From JBFWWP01 sp050246115 (GTDB lineage: Bacteria > Planctomycetota > UBA8108 > UBA1146 > JAJFFE01): 64,000 nucleotides of DNA. The notes under the pieces were generated by a model that was not told the DNA's origin, ran no database searches, and worked only from the letters and a program-made list of their open reading frames with translations. This document shows positions 7,289 through 17,400 of this stretch, piece after piece (the first letter of the stretch is position 1; each line of letters starts with the position of its first letter). Both the position numbers and the translations under genes were made by a program. The DNA lies in NCBI GenBank assembly GCA_050246115.1, contig JBFWWP010000005.1:62001-126000 (forward strand), read 5' to 3'.

Positions 7289-9126
7289 GGGTCGCGCACC
7301 TCCAAGCGGTGCTCTGGCTCCGCTGGCGAATTCTCGGCAACCGCGTTCGGCGCGGCAGCAAGCTTGGCAACGTCTTGCTCGCCCTTCTGCTCGTGCTCGG
7401 CGTCGCCTGCTCGCTCGGCTCCTTCGTCATTGCGCTCGTGCTGGGGATCAAACAGTTGCCGAAGGCCGAGCCCGCGCCGCTCATGTTCGTGTGGATCGGG
7501 CTCTCCGTCGGCTTCCTCCTCTTCTGGATGATCGGGCTGTTGACGGATCTACAGCGATCCGACTCCATGTCCCTCAAGAATCTGCTGCACCTGCCGGTCT
7601 CACTGGCCTGGGTGTTTCTCTACAACTACTTGAGTTCGTTCGTCAGCTACAGCATCGCGATCTTCCTACCGGCGATGGTCGGCCTGGCCCTAGCGCAGGT
7701 GATCGTCTTCGGGCCGCGGATGCTCGTGCCGTTCGCGCTCCTCACCGGGTTCTTCGTCATGATCACGGCCCTGACCTACCAGCTGCGCGGATGGCTCGCG
7801 CGCCTGATGGAGAACAAGCGCCGCGGCCGCAACGTGATCGCCATCGCAACGATTGCCTTCGTACTGCTGGTGCAGGCCCCAAACCTCCTCAACCTCTCGT
7901 GGCTTCATGGCACTCGGGAGGGGCGCGACGAACGTTCCGCGCGCATGCGTGAACTCGCGACCACGGCGATGAACCGGGGCCCTGACGCCGAAGCGGCAAA
8001 CGCCGAATACCGGCGGCTCGAGGAAGAAGGCCGAGCCGAGGACCGAGCAAATGAACTCGCCTTCGACCGCGCGGCCACCCGGCTCGCGCTGATCGTTCCC
8101 GTAGGCTGGCTGTCCTACGGCGTGCGAGCGAGTTTCGAAGGACACGACCTACGCAGCTTCCTCTGTGCCGCGGGCATGCTGGGGATCGGCGTGCTGAGCT
8201 TGCTTCGATCGTTCCGGAAGACGACGCGCACGATCGTTGGCGGGGATGATCCTGGACACGCGGCGGCAGCTCGTCACCCAGGGGCCCCAGCCGGGGCCTC
8301 ACGAGCAGTACCCGGGCGCCCGGCGCTCGGATCGCCGTCGCTGGTCGAGCGTCGACTCCCCCTCGTCAGCGACCGCGTGTCCGCGATCGCCACCGCGACG
8401 CTGCGCTCGATCCTGCGGGCGCCGGAGATCAAGCTGCTCCTGCTGAGCCCCGTGATCTTGTTCGCAGTCTTTGGCGTGCTGCTATCGCAACGGTCCAGTG
8501 CCAGCGGCAGCGTGTCGTTGGGACCGTTCCCGAGCCTGGCCGCGATCTCCCTGAGCCTGGTCAGCGTCGTGCAACTGATCCAGAACCAGTTTGCCCTCGA
8601 CCGAGACGGCTTCCGAGCCCTCGTACTGTCACCGATCGCGCGCTCCGAGATCCTCCTGGGGAAGAACATCGCCACTGCGCCGATCGCTCTGAGCATCGGC
8701 ATCGTGGCCCTGCTGGGCGTTCAGTTCTTCGTCGGCACGGACCTCGCCCACTTCACCGGTTCGTTGCTGCAACTCGTGTCGGCCTACTTGCTCTTGTGCG
8801 TGACCGGCAACACGATCTCGATCCTTGCCCCAGTGCGCCTCCGGGAGGGCAGCCTCAAGGCCGTGAACACCAATTTCAAGACCGTCATCCTCCAACTGCT
8901 CTCCATCCTGTTCATCCCGTTCACGCTCTCACCGCTGCTCCTTCCTTCGCTGGCGGAGTTCCTGTTGCGGAACCAACTCTGGGCCCACTCACTGCCGCTG
9001 TTTCCATTGCTCCATGCCGGAGTCCTAGGCTTGGTGCTGCTGCTCTACCGCTCGCTGTTGCGACGACTGGGCGCACTGCTCCAGGCTCGTGAGTCGCACA
9101 TCCTCGAAGTGCTGACGCGCGAGTAG
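7285..9126 (+). CDS. ABC-2 type permease
   Basis: The 613-aa membrane protein begins at a GTG that overlaps the ATPase stop (GTGA). Hydrophobic segments include 'LGNVLLALLLVLGVACSLGSFVIALVLGI', 'MFVWIGLSVGFLLFWMIGLL' and a cluster near 500-590. A long charged soluble loop lies between about 205 and 255 ('TREGRDERSARMRELATTAMNRG...'), followed by a second half whose first segment is 'LLLLSPVILFAVFGVLL'. The duplicated, loop-split layout is typical of large ABC-2 permeases of the NatB style. It forms the membrane half of the exporter with the preceding ATPase. A MITE-like half element lies immediately after the stop. Confidence 0.85.
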   Translation: MRVAHLQAVLWLRWRILGNRVRRGSKLGNVLLALLLVLGVACSLGSFVIALVLGIKQLPKAEPAPLMFVWIGLSVGFLLFWMIGLLTDLQRSDSMSLKNLLHLPVSLAWVFLYNYLSSFVSYSIAIFLPAMVGLALAQVIVFGPRMLVPFALLTGFFVMITALTYQLRGWLARLMENKRRGRNVIAIATIAFVLLVQAPNLLNLSWLHGTREGRDERSARMRELATTAMNRGPDAEAANAEYRRLEEEGRAEDRANELAFDRAATRLALIVPVGWLSYGVRASFEGHDLRSFLCAAGMLGIGVLSLLRSFRKTTRTIVGGDDPGHAAAARHPGAPAGASRAVPGRPALGSPSLVERRLPLVSDRVSAIATATLRSILRAPEIKLLLLSPVILFAVFGVLLSQRSSASGSVSLGPFPSLAAISLSLVSVVQLIQNQFALDRDGFRALVLSPIARSEILLGKNIATAPIALSIGIVALLGVQFFVGTDLAHFTGSLLQLVSAYLLLCVTGNTISILAPVRLREGSLKAVNTNFKTVILQLLSILFIPFTLSPLLLPSLAEFLLRNQLWAHSLPLFPLLHAGVLGLVLLLYRSLLRRLGALLQARESHILEVLTRE

Positions 9127-9150
9127 TGTGCGCGGATGGTTCCTCGTCGC

Positions 9151-9226
9151 CGAGGTTTTCGGATCGCTCGAAGATGGCCCGAAGCGACGAGCGAGAGGGT
9201 GAAGTTGTTCTTGGGCGACTCCTAAG
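9151..9226 (+). mobile_element. right-end half copy of the MITE-like element
   Basis: This 76-bp stretch matches the right part of the 189-bp element seen complete at 48085 and 60245. It runs from 'CGAGGTTTTCGGATCG' to the terminal 'TTGGGCGACTCCTAAG'. The left half is absent. It begins 25 bases behind the stop of the ABC permease gene and is the most diverged copy. Confidence 0.75.
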
Positions 9227-9319
9227 TCCTCGACACCCCGCCGGGCAGGCCCGACAATCCCGCGCCAGCGACTCGAGCCGGCGTCGGTCGCCGCACGGCC
9301 CAACACGAGGGGTACATCT

Positions 9320-10321
9320 TTGAGAGCTGCGGTTCTGATCGCGCACACGCTGCTGTTCGCGGCAATCGGCTTCGGGAGCGGATACTCCGCGCTGGGTCGC
9401 TACGACCCGCGCCTGCCCGACGGGATCAGCGACGTCCGCGACTACGCCGCCATCGTCGACGGCAGCACCGCCGAGCGACCCGCGTCGCATCGCCTCTACC
9501 GCCTGCTGGTGCCCTATCTCGCGAAACCCGTGCGATCGCTCGCCCTCGGGCGGATCGGATCGTGGGACCCCACGATCTTTGCGCTCGTCGTCGTGGTCGG
9601 CCTGCTCGTCGGTCTGACCGCAGCCGTACTCATCGACACGGCGCGAGTCGCAGGGTTCGAGCGCTCAGTCGGGATCGTTGCGGCGCTCCTCCTCGTTTCG
9701 AGCTTCGTGACCGTCAACTACACGCTGGTCGGACTCGTCGATGCGGCCGAGCTACTGGCGCTCGTCATCGCCGCACGCTTGCTGCTCGTCGAGCGATGGG
9801 AGTTGCTGCCGTTCCTCGCGATCGCGGCCTTCGCGAAGGAGACCAGCGTAGTCTTCGTGGCTGCGTTCGCCGGCAGCTGGTGGCTCGCCGCCGGGCGTCC
9901 GGCGCCGAAGCGCGCGCTACCGTCGATCGCGATCACGACCGTGCTCGGTCTCGGCGCGCCATCGCTGTGCCGACTCCACGTCACCGGAGAGTGGGAGTGG
10001 CCGTGGCAGATCGCCGCCGGCCTCGAGGCGCGCACGAGCTTCGCCACCGAACTCGTGCGCGCCTTCGGGGATCACGCGCTCGTGCTCGCGTTCGGGGTCA
10101 TCGTGCCGCTCGCCATCCCGCGACTCGCGCGGATGCCGCGCGCATGGGCGGTGTCAGCGATCGTGACCGCTCTCACTGCCGCCATGCTCGGCGCGTGGAA
10201 CAGCGCGGGCGGCAACATCGCACGACCGATGTTCATGATCGGGGGACCGCTGCTGTGCCTGTCCGCGGCGTACTGGTGGGTCACGGACAGCGCGGGCGCG
10301 AACGATGACGGTGGGCTCTAG
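9320..10321 (+). CDS. polytopic membrane protein, glycosyltransferase-like architecture
   Basis: The 333-aa protein starts at a TTG preceded by GAGGGG about seven bases upstream. It has roughly eight hydrophobic segments, including 'VLIAHTLLFAAIGFGSGYSAL', 'TIFALVVVVGLLVGLTAAVLI', 'GIVAALLLVSSFVTVNYTLVGLV', 'FVAAFAGSWWLAA' and 'PMFMIGGPLLCLSAAYWWV'. An early lumenal loop with 'ASHRLYRLLVPYLAKPVRSL' and the 'KETSVVF' segment resemble polyprenol-dependent mannosyltransferase-like proteins, but no catalytic motif can be assigned. It stands alone between a half MITE and a pseudogene. Confidence 0.6.
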   Translation: MRAAVLIAHTLLFAAIGFGSGYSALGRYDPRLPDGISDVRDYAAIVDGSTAERPASHRLYRLLVPYLAKPVRSLALGRIGSWDPTIFALVVVVGLLVGLTAAVLIDTARVAGFERSVGIVAALLLVSSFVTVNYTLVGLVDAAELLALVIAARLLLVERWELLPFLAIAAFAKETSVVFVAAFAGSWWLAAGRPAPKRALPSIAITTVLGLGAPSLCRLHVTGEWEWPWQIAAGLEARTSFATELVRAFGDHALVLAFGVIVPLAIPRLARMPRAWAVSAIVTALTAAMLGAWNSAGGNIARPMFMIGGPLLCLSAAYWWVTDSAGANDDGGL

Positions 10322-10354
10322 CTCTCCCCGAGGTGACCAGGCCCTACTCGGCGG

Positions 10355-10660
10355 TCAGTTCAGCTTCCAGATCGCCGAACGCGCCCGCACGCGTGCCGTT
10401 CTCGAGATCGAAGCTTTGTGGCTCCCGGCATGAACCAGATAGCAACGGGTGAGCGCCAGGGCCTCGGTGGCCAGCGTGAGCGAGCGTGTCGTCTTCGGTG
10501 CCGTAGTGCGCTTGACTTCCACCCCGATTCGCTTGAATCCCCGGACCATGAGGAAGTCGATCTCTGCCCCGCTGTGGGTAGCCCAGTAGAAGCGCTCTTC
10601 CGGCTCCGCTGCGAGTAGGCGAACGACTTCGGAGACCGCTCCGATGGGACATTCTCACGA
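10355..10660 (-). pseudogene. 5'-truncated remnant of a DUF4143 AAA-family protein
   Basis: The minus strand encodes 'PIGAVSEVVRLLAAEPEERFYWATHSGAEIDFLMVRGFKRIGVEVKRTTAPKTTRSL' in pieces of a single frame, ending in IWKLN and a stop. This is the C-terminal DUF4143/PD-(D/E)XK-like segment (E..D..(I/V)EVK) of the common AAA plus DUF4143 ATPases. An in-frame TGA lies just upstream and no AAA domain follows, so only the last quarter survives. The flanking 10661-10890 holds no gene I can see. Confidence 0.7.
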
Positions 10661-10892
10661 CCGCCGACCCGGCCGACGCTCCGACCCGATCGACCCAGAG
10701 CCGCAGGCCACGCGTCCAGCGCCAGCGGCCTGCCGACACACACCTTGATTTCCCGTGCGGGGCCCCGTAAGTTCCGCGTTTCAAACGGCCGTATGATCCG
10801 GCCGCATCCGCGTCAAAGCACTTCGCATGCTGGCGTTTTGGTGATTTCTGGCGCTCGACCCAGACTCCCCTGGATCGGCACTTCAGGTCGGC

Positions 10893-10908
10893 TCAAACGA
10901 TTGTTTGA
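10893..10908 (+). promoter_or_regulatory. TetR-type operator palindrome
   Basis: TCAAACGATTGTTTGA is an inverted repeat with 6-bp arms around GATT. It lies 113 bases before the TetR start in the promoter region of the efflux operon. The TCAAAC..GTTTGA form matches operators of the CecR/YbiH-like branch of TetR regulators, so autorepression of the whole operon is likely. Confidence 0.65.
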
Positions 10909-11021
10909 CCGCGTCGGCGGTCAGCAAGGTGGCGCGGGAAGCGCAGAGGCACAGTGACCGAGGCCCGCTTGGCGACACGAGGACGGGGCGGCGCGTCCAG
11001 GGATACCCGAGGGGACCGACC

Positions 11022-11693
11022 GTGAGCACCCCGGAGAACCTCCTCGATGCGGCCGAGCAGCTGTTTGCCCAGCAAGGCATCGCCAGTTCGTCGCTGCGCG
11101 ACATTACTGCAGCCGCCGGCGCCAACCTCGCGGCGGTGAACTACCACTTCGGCAACAAGGATGGACTCCTCCGCGCGGTGCTGGTCCGGCGCGCCGCGCC
11201 CTTGCACGCCGAACGAGAGCGGTTGCTCGCGCTCGCGGAGACCGCCGCTGGCGACCACCCTCCCACCGTGCGAGCCATCCTGCAGGCGTTCCTCGATCCG
11301 ATGTTCCGCATGCTCCGGGAATGTCCGCACTTCCCGGCAGTCATGGGACGGGTCCTCATGGAGAACTGGATGCCGGTCGTCGGCGAAGTCTTTCGTGAGA
11401 CGTTCCACGATACCTTGGCGCGCTTTGGTGGGGCGCTCGCGCGCGCGCTGCCGGCGGTGCCGACCGAGGAGATCGCCTGGCGACTGCTGTTCACGGTCGG
11501 CGTTTGTCACTTCGTCAACTGCAGTCAATCGGCATTCCCGGAGGCCTTGAAGTCGGCTCCTTTGGACGCGATCCAGATGACCGAGCGCGTGATCGGCTTC
11601 TGCGAGGCCGGCCTGCGCTCCGCCGTTGCCGAGACTCGATTCGACTCCACGCTCGAGTCGTTGGGTCGAGAGCCCGGACGGGGGCGCCCGTGA
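11022..11693 (+). CDS. TetR/AcrR family transcriptional regulator (CecR-like)
   Basis: The 223-aa protein has the TetR helix-turn-helix near its N-terminus: 'LLDAAEQLFAQQGIASSSLRDITAAAGANLAAVNYHFGNKDGLLRAVL'. The C-terminal part ('ECPHFPAVMGRVLMENWMPVVGEVFRETF') resembles the CecR/DUF1956 ligand domain. GTG 11022 has GAGGGGACC upstream and starts right at the DNA-binding domain; longer in-frame starts add an Arg-rich, noncoding-looking tail. Its stop overlaps the next gene's start as GTGA. It probably represses the operon from the palindrome at 10893 and releases in response to an effluxed compound. Confidence 0.9.
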   Translation: MSTPENLLDAAEQLFAQQGIASSSLRDITAAAGANLAAVNYHFGNKDGLLRAVLVRRAAPLHAERERLLALAETAAGDHPPTVRAILQAFLDPMFRMLRECPHFPAVMGRVLMENWMPVVGEVFRETFHDTLARFGGALARALPAVPTEEIAWRLLFTVGVCHFVNCSQSAFPEALKSAPLDAIQMTERVIGFCEAGLRSAVAETRFDSTLESLGREPGRGRP

Positions 11694-13219
11694 TCCGTGG
11701 CCTTGCTGCGGCGCTCACCGGCCGCCCGATCCCGCGAAACGACTCTCGGTTTGCGCTCGTCGGGGTGGCGTTGCTGCTCGCTGCCTGCGTCTCGGCCCCA
11801 GAGCGGATCGAACCACCGCTCGCGGCTCCCGCGGCGTGGACGGCCGTACCGCTCGCGAGCGCTCCCGGCAGCAACGACCTGTGGTGGCACGACTTCTCGT
11901 GCGCGCCATTGAACGCGCTCATCGAAGAGGCACTTGCCGCGAGCCCGACGCTCGCCGCGGCCGCTGCCCGCGTCGAAGGCGCACGCGCGGCCGCTACCAT
12001 CGCGGGAGCCGAGCTCTACCCCGACCTCGCGCTCGAAGGCACGGTTCAGCGCCAACGTAGTCAGTTCTTCGCACCGGGCGCGCCACCCCGTACGAACCGC
12101 TTCACCCTCCACACCCTGCAACTCAGCACCCGTTGGGAACTCGACGTTTGGGGCCGCGTGCGCGCCGGCACGCAGGCAGCCCTGGCGGACCTGCAGTCGG
12201 TCGAAGCGGCCCTCGCGGGCGTGCGTCTCTCGCTGATCGCACAAGTCGCGCGGACGTACTTCGCGCTGACCGAGGCCAACGGCCAGGCGAACAACGCGGA
12301 AGCCAACCTCTTGGTGTTGCGGGCGCTCGCGGAGCGCATCGAGGACCGCTACCGGCTCGGCCTGCGCACCGCGCTCGACCTACGCCTGGCGACCGCAGAT
12401 CTCGCGCGGGCCGAGGCCACTGCGGTGCGCCGGCGGCTGACGGTGGACGAACTCCGGCGGCGACTCGAGATTCTCGTCGGACGCTATCCCGCAGGTACGG
12501 TGACCCCATTGCTGGTGATCCCCACGGAACTTCCGGCGCCCCCCCTCGGCCTGCCGTCCGAACTCCTGGAGCGGCGACCCGACATCGTCGAGGCCGAGCG
12601 CCACGTCGCTGCCCAAGATCGTCGCTATCAACAGGCGCGGCGGGCCATGTTGCCGCGGATCGCGTTGAGCGCGGCGGGCGGCTATGCAGCGCAGGACCTC
12701 GCGGACATCCTCGACAAGGACTTCGGGATCTGGAATGTGCTCGGCAACGTGTTCGCGCCGTTGTTCGAAGGTGGCCGCTTGCGAGCCGATGTGGCCCGTA
12801 ACCAAGCGGGGCTCGCGGAGGCGCTGGCGAGCTTGGCAGCAACGACGCTCAACGCATTCGCCGAGGTGGAACATGCACTCCGGGGTGAGGTCGAGTATCG
12901 CCAGCTGGAGAGCAGCCTCGCGCGTGCCGTCAGCGACTCGAACTCTGCGCTCGCGATTCTCGTCGAACGCTACTTCTCGGGAGTCGCAAGCACACTGGAT
13001 CTGCTCGAGGCCCAGCGGCGGCTGTTCGATTCGCAGAGCGCACTGCTCTCGGCACAGCTCGCGATCGCCGTGAACCGCGTCGATCTCCACACCGCGCTCG
13101 GAGGCGGCTACCACGGATACGAGCCGCCCGCTGAAGAGAGCCCACCCGCGGTAACCGTCGACGGCGACGGGAGTGTGTCGGCAGACGGCAGCGAAGCAAC
13201 GGGGAGAGCTGGTCGATAG
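11690..13219 (+). CDS. outer-membrane efflux lipoprotein (NodT/OprM family)
   Basis: The 509-aa protein has a lipoprotein signal ending in 'ALLLAAC' (Cys33), followed by two outer-membrane efflux protein repeats. The first half carries 'DLWWHDFSCAPLNALIEEAL..SPTLAAAAARVEGARA' and the second 'LLERRPDIVEAERHVAAQDRRYQQARRAMLPRIALSAAGGY', both diagnostic of the NodT family. It would form the trimeric TolC-like channel that takes substrate from the adaptor/pump pair encoded next. GTG 11690 overlaps the TetR stop. The acidic C-terminal tail (about 30 residues, rich in Asp, Gly and Ser) lies beyond the conserved domain. Confidence 0.92.
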   Translation: MIRGLAAALTGRPIPRNDSRFALVGVALLLAACVSAPERIEPPLAAPAAWTAVPLASAPGSNDLWWHDFSCAPLNALIEEALAASPTLAAAAARVEGARAAATIAGAELYPDLALEGTVQRQRSQFFAPGAPPRTNRFTLHTLQLSTRWELDVWGRVRAGTQAALADLQSVEAALAGVRLSLIAQVARTYFALTEANGQANNAEANLLVLRALAERIEDRYRLGLRTALDLRLATADLARAEATAVRRRLTVDELRRRLEILVGRYPAGTVTPLLVIPTELPAPPLGLPSELLERRPDIVEAERHVAAQDRRYQQARRAMLPRIALSAAGGYAAQDLADILDKDFGIWNVLGNVFAPLFEGGRLRADVARNQAGLAEALASLAATTLNAFAEVEHALRGEVEYRQLESSLARAVSDSNSALAILVERYFSGVASTLDLLEAQRRLFDSQSALLSAQLAIAVNRVDLHTALGGGYHGYEPPAEESPPAVTVDGDGSVSADGSEATGRAGR

Positions 13220-13251
13220 GTCGATTCGTGTTGCGTGATTGGAGCCGCTCC

Positions 13252-14421
13252 ATGTCGAAAGTGATCCTCCCCCTGGTCGCAGTCGCCTGTGGCATCGGCG
13301 GCGCCGTGCTCTTGGTCTCGCTCCGCAAGCCGGTGCAGTCGGCGACGCCGCCGGAAGCGGTGCGGCTCGTGCGTACGACGGTGGCTACGAAGTCACCGAT
13401 CACTCATGAAGTGCGTGCCTTCGGGACCGTGACTCCGCGCGCAACGACCACCCTCACGGCTGAGGTCTCCGGGAGGATTCTGGAGGTCAGCGACTCGTTC
13501 GTGACGGGTGGCTTCGTCGAACGCAACCAACTCCTGCTCCGCGTCGACCCCTCGACCTACGATGCCAACCTCGCCGGCGCACGGGCGGAGCTGGCGCGAG
13601 CGGAGGCCGCCCTCGCCCGCGAACAGGCTGAGGCCGATCTTGCCGTGCGGGAGTGGGAACGATACGGCCTCGGTGACCCATCCCCTTTGACCCTGCGGTC
13701 GCCGCAGCTCGCCGAAGCGCACGCCAACGTCGACTTCGCACGCGCGCGTCTGCAACGCGCCGCCATCGATGTCGAGCGCACCGAGGTACGCGCGCCCTAT
13801 GACGGTCGCATCCGCGAGCGCTTCGTCGAGCACGGCCAGTACATTGCCCCGGGGGCTGCCGTTGCCAGCGTATCCTCGACGGACTTCGCAGAGGTGCGGC
13901 TCGCCATCACTCCCGACGAGGTGGCGTACCTGAACCTTCCCCTGCAGGGCCAGACGACCGACTCGGACGAGGGACCACGGGTGACGTTGCTCAGCGACTT
14001 CGGCGGACGCGAAGTCCGATGGCCAGCCTGGATCACCCGCACCGAGGGTGAAGTCGACGAACGCACCCGCTCCATCTACGCCGTCGCGCGTGTGCGCAGC
14101 CCTTACGCTCCGCCCGCGGAGGGCGGAGCCCCCCCACTGCTCGCAGGACTGTTCGTCGAGGCCGTCATCTTGGGGCAGCGAGCCGAAGCCGCGGTGCGTC
14201 TGCCCCGCAGCGCGATCCACGACGGGGCCGTCTGGATCGTCGACCTCGAGGACCGCCTGCGTCGCCGGTCGGTGCAGATCCTGCGACTGGGACGCGAGGA
14301 GGTGCTGATTGGCGACGGCCTCGACGGCGGCGAGCAGGTATGCGTCTCTGCGCTCGACCTCGCCGTCGAGGGCATGAAGGTGCGAGTCGTGGCCGCTCCC
14401 CCCCAGGAAGGGACCCCGTAA
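13252..14421 (+). CDS. RND efflux periplasmic adaptor (membrane fusion protein)
   Basis: The 389-aa protein has an N-terminal membrane anchor 'VILPLVAVACGIGGAVLLVSL', a biotinyl-lipoyl half motif 'GTVTPRATTTLTAEVSGRILEVSDSFVTGGFVERNQLLLRVD', an alpha-hairpin with 'LARAEAALAREQAEADLAVREWERYG', and the returning 'IDVERTEVRAPYDGRIRERFVEHGQYIAPGAAVASV'. This is the HlyD/AcrA family order. ATG 13252 has GGAG at 13241-13244; the in-frame GTG at 13228 is less well placed. It links the pump and outer-membrane factor of the same operon and is separated from the pump gene by a single base. Confidence 0.92.
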   Translation: MSKVILPLVAVACGIGGAVLLVSLRKPVQSATPPEAVRLVRTTVATKSPITHEVRAFGTVTPRATTTLTAEVSGRILEVSDSFVTGGFVERNQLLLRVDPSTYDANLAGARAELARAEAALAREQAEADLAVREWERYGLGDPSPLTLRSPQLAEAHANVDFARARLQRAAIDVERTEVRAPYDGRIRERFVEHGQYIAPGAAVASVSSTDFAEVRLAITPDEVAYLNLPLQGQTTDSDEGPRVTLLSDFGGREVRWPAWITRTEGEVDERTRSIYAVARVRSPYAPPAEGGAPPLLAGLFVEAVILGQRAEAAVRLPRSAIHDGAVWIVDLEDRLRRRSVQILRLGREEVLIGDGLDGGEQVCVSALDLAVEGMKVRVVAAPPQEGTP

Positions 14422-14422
14422 C

Positions 14423-17400
14423 GTGCAGCGCCTGATTGCATGGTTTGCGGGGAACAGTGTCGCCGCGAACCTCCTCATGATCGTCATGATCCTGGGCGGT
14501 ACGCTGAGCTTGTTCGTAACGATCCGCACCGAGAGCTTCCCGGAGATCACCCCCGAGAACATCACGATCTCGGTGGCGTACCCGGGCGCGACGCCGGATG
14601 AGATCGAAGAGTCGATCTGCGTCAAGATCGAAGAAGCCGTGCTCACCGTGAACGGCGTCGACCGCGTCGTGTCGACCGCGGCCGAGGGCATCGGCTCGGT
14701 GCTGGTCGAGATCGAGGACGGTGCTAGCATCCGCACGGTCCTCGAGGACGTGAAGAGCGAGATCGACGCCATCGACACCTTTCCCGAGGATGCCGAGGAA
14801 CCGACGGTCAAGGAACAGAAGGTCGAAGAGCGCGTCCTATCCATGGTCGTGCACGGCGACACCTCCGAACGCAACCTGCGCGTCATCGCCGACCAGCTCC
14901 GCGACGACCTATTGCTCCTCCCCGGAATCACCAAAGTGCTGATCGACGGGGAGCGCGAGTACGAGATCTCGATCGAGACCCGCGAAGCCGACCTGCGGCG
15001 CTTTGGACTCCGTTTCGCCGACGTTGCGCGGGCCGTTCGGACCGGTTCCGTGAACCTACCGGCGGGAACGGTCAAGACGGCTGCCGGCGAGATCGCGTTT
15101 CGCTCGAGCGCACAAGCTTACGTGCCGCTCGACTTCGCGCGCCTTCCCGTCTTGAGCCTCCCTGACGGGGGCCAGCTCTTCGTTGGCGACGTTGCCGACG
15201 TGAAGCTGATCTTCGAGGACAACGACCTCGCGACACGCTTCGACGGCCAGCCCGCACTCGCCCTCGAGGTGTACCGCGTCGGCCATCAGAACACCCCAGC
15301 CATCGCCGCTCGGGTACGAGCCTTCGCCGACTCGATGCGAAACCGAATCCCCGAGAACGTCCAGCTCTCGATTTGGCGGGACGAGTCGACCAACCTCGAC
15401 GAACGGCTCAGCCTCCTGCGTCGCAATGGCTTCCAGGGGCTGCTGCTGGTGTTCCTCGTGTTGGCGCTGTTTCTGAAGGCCCGACTCGCGCTTTGGGTCT
15501 CCGCGGGACTGATCGCCGCCCTCTTCGGGACCCTATGGGTGTTGCCGTGGCTGGACATCTCGCTCAACTTCCTCTCGTCCTTCGGTTTCATCCTCGTCCT
15601 CGGGATTCTGGTCGACGATGCCATCGTCGTGAGCGAGAACGTCGACTCTCACCTGGGCATGGGCAAGTCCCCGGGACGCGCCGCGATCGAAGGCACCTGG
15701 GAGGTGATGGTGCCGGTGAGTCTGGCCGTCATCACGACCGGCATGGCGTTCAGCCCGATGCTGGCTCTGCCCGGTCGAACGGGAGAGTTCGCGAAGACCA
15801 TCGCCGTCGTCGTCATCATTGCGATCAGCATGTCTTTGGTCGAGTCGCTCTTGATCCTCCCGGCTCACCTGGGGCACGAGCCTCACGGGGCCCGCGGCGG
15901 CCTATTGGGACGGATGGGCACTGCCGCCACGAGGGTACTCGCGCCGTTCCTACGCATTTACGAGCGCACTCAGACGCGCTTCGCGGACGGACTCGCGTGG
16001 TGCGTCACGCGCCTGTATCAGCCTCTGCTCGAGGTCGCCTTGCGCTCGCGCTACCTGACCCTGGCGCTCGGGCTCGCATTCTTGATTCTCACCGGCGGAC
16101 TCCTCGGTGGGGGCTGGCTGAAAGTGTCGTTCTTTCCGCCGATCGAGGGCAACGACGTCGTCTGCGCGGTTCGCCTCCCCGAAGGCACGTCCGCAACCGT
16201 GACCCAAGCCGCGGTCGCCCTGCTCGAGCGAACGGGCAGCGAAGTCCGATCCGAGGTGGAAGGGGCGGAGACCGGCAGCGTCATCCGCCACGTGCGGGCG
16301 ACGATCGGAGACCAACCGGGCAAGCGCACCACCGGACCGCCGGCGCGGCGGAGCGCCGGGCAACAGAGCAACGCGAATCTCGGGGAGGTGCACTTCGAGC
16401 TGGTTCCGTCCGAGGAGCGAACCGTGACCGCATCGCTCATCGCTCGCCGGTGGCGTGAGAAGGTCGGCGAACAGATCCCAGAGGCCGAGGAACTCACGTT
16501 CGTCTCGGATCAGATCAACACCGGAAGCCCAATCAACGTGGAGCTGTCCGGAACCGACACCGAGCAGCTCCAAGCCGCCGCGGCCGAGTTGAAGGCATAC
16601 CTCGGCACCATCGAGGGGACGTTCAACATCGCCGACGACTACCGGCCGGGAAAACAGGAGATCCAACTGTCGCTCCTGCCGTCCGGAGCCGCTCTCGGGC
16701 TGACCCAGCAGGATATCGCGCAGCAAGTTCGCCACGGCTTCTACGGTGACGAAGCGCAACGAGTCCAGATCGGTCGCGACGATGTACGGGTCTTCGTACG
16801 TTACGCCAAGGACGAGCGGCGCTCACTGGAGAACCTGGAGCAAATGCGCATCCGGCTGCCCGATCGTTCCGAGGTTCCCCTCGCTCAGGTGGCGACGCTC
16901 ACCCCTGCGCGCGGCCCCGCAACGATCCAGCGCATCGATCGCCAACGCACCATCGTAGTGACGTGCGACCTGAATCGCTCCGTCGCCAATGCCAATGAGA
17001 TCTCGGCGGTGCTCGCGGCGGATTTCTTGCCCGACCTCAGCCGCCGACACCCGAGCGTACGCAACGCCTTCGGTGGCGAGCAAACGCGGCAGCAGGAGAG
17101 TTTCGCCAGCTTGCAGAGCGGCATGGTGCTAGCCGCGTTCATGATGTTCGCGTTACTGGCCGTGATCTTCCGCTCATACCTGCAACCCTTGATCGTCCTG
17201 TCGGCCGTCCCCTTCGGGATCGCGGGCGCGGTGTGGGCCCACTTTGGCCTCGGCATGAACCTCACCTTCCTATCGATGATCGGGATCCTCGCGCTCATGG
17301 GGGTCGTCGTGAACGACAGCTTGGTGATGATCGACTTCATCAACCGCTTTCACCGTGAGCACGGCATGCCCCTAGGCGAAGCGGTGCGCTCCGCGGGCCC

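Noticed and set aside
9151..9226. Reading the MITE-like repeat as the C-terminus of proteins ('RAIFDRSENLEILTGTK')
   Set aside because: The same peptide string appears wherever the DNA repeat occurs, on the strand opposite to real genes, so it is a by-product of the element.
13393..15075. A 560-codon open frame on the minus strand across the adaptor and pump genes
   Set aside because: It is the antisense shadow of two strongly recognisable RND genes; its composition is Ser/Arg/Thr-rich and no motif is present.
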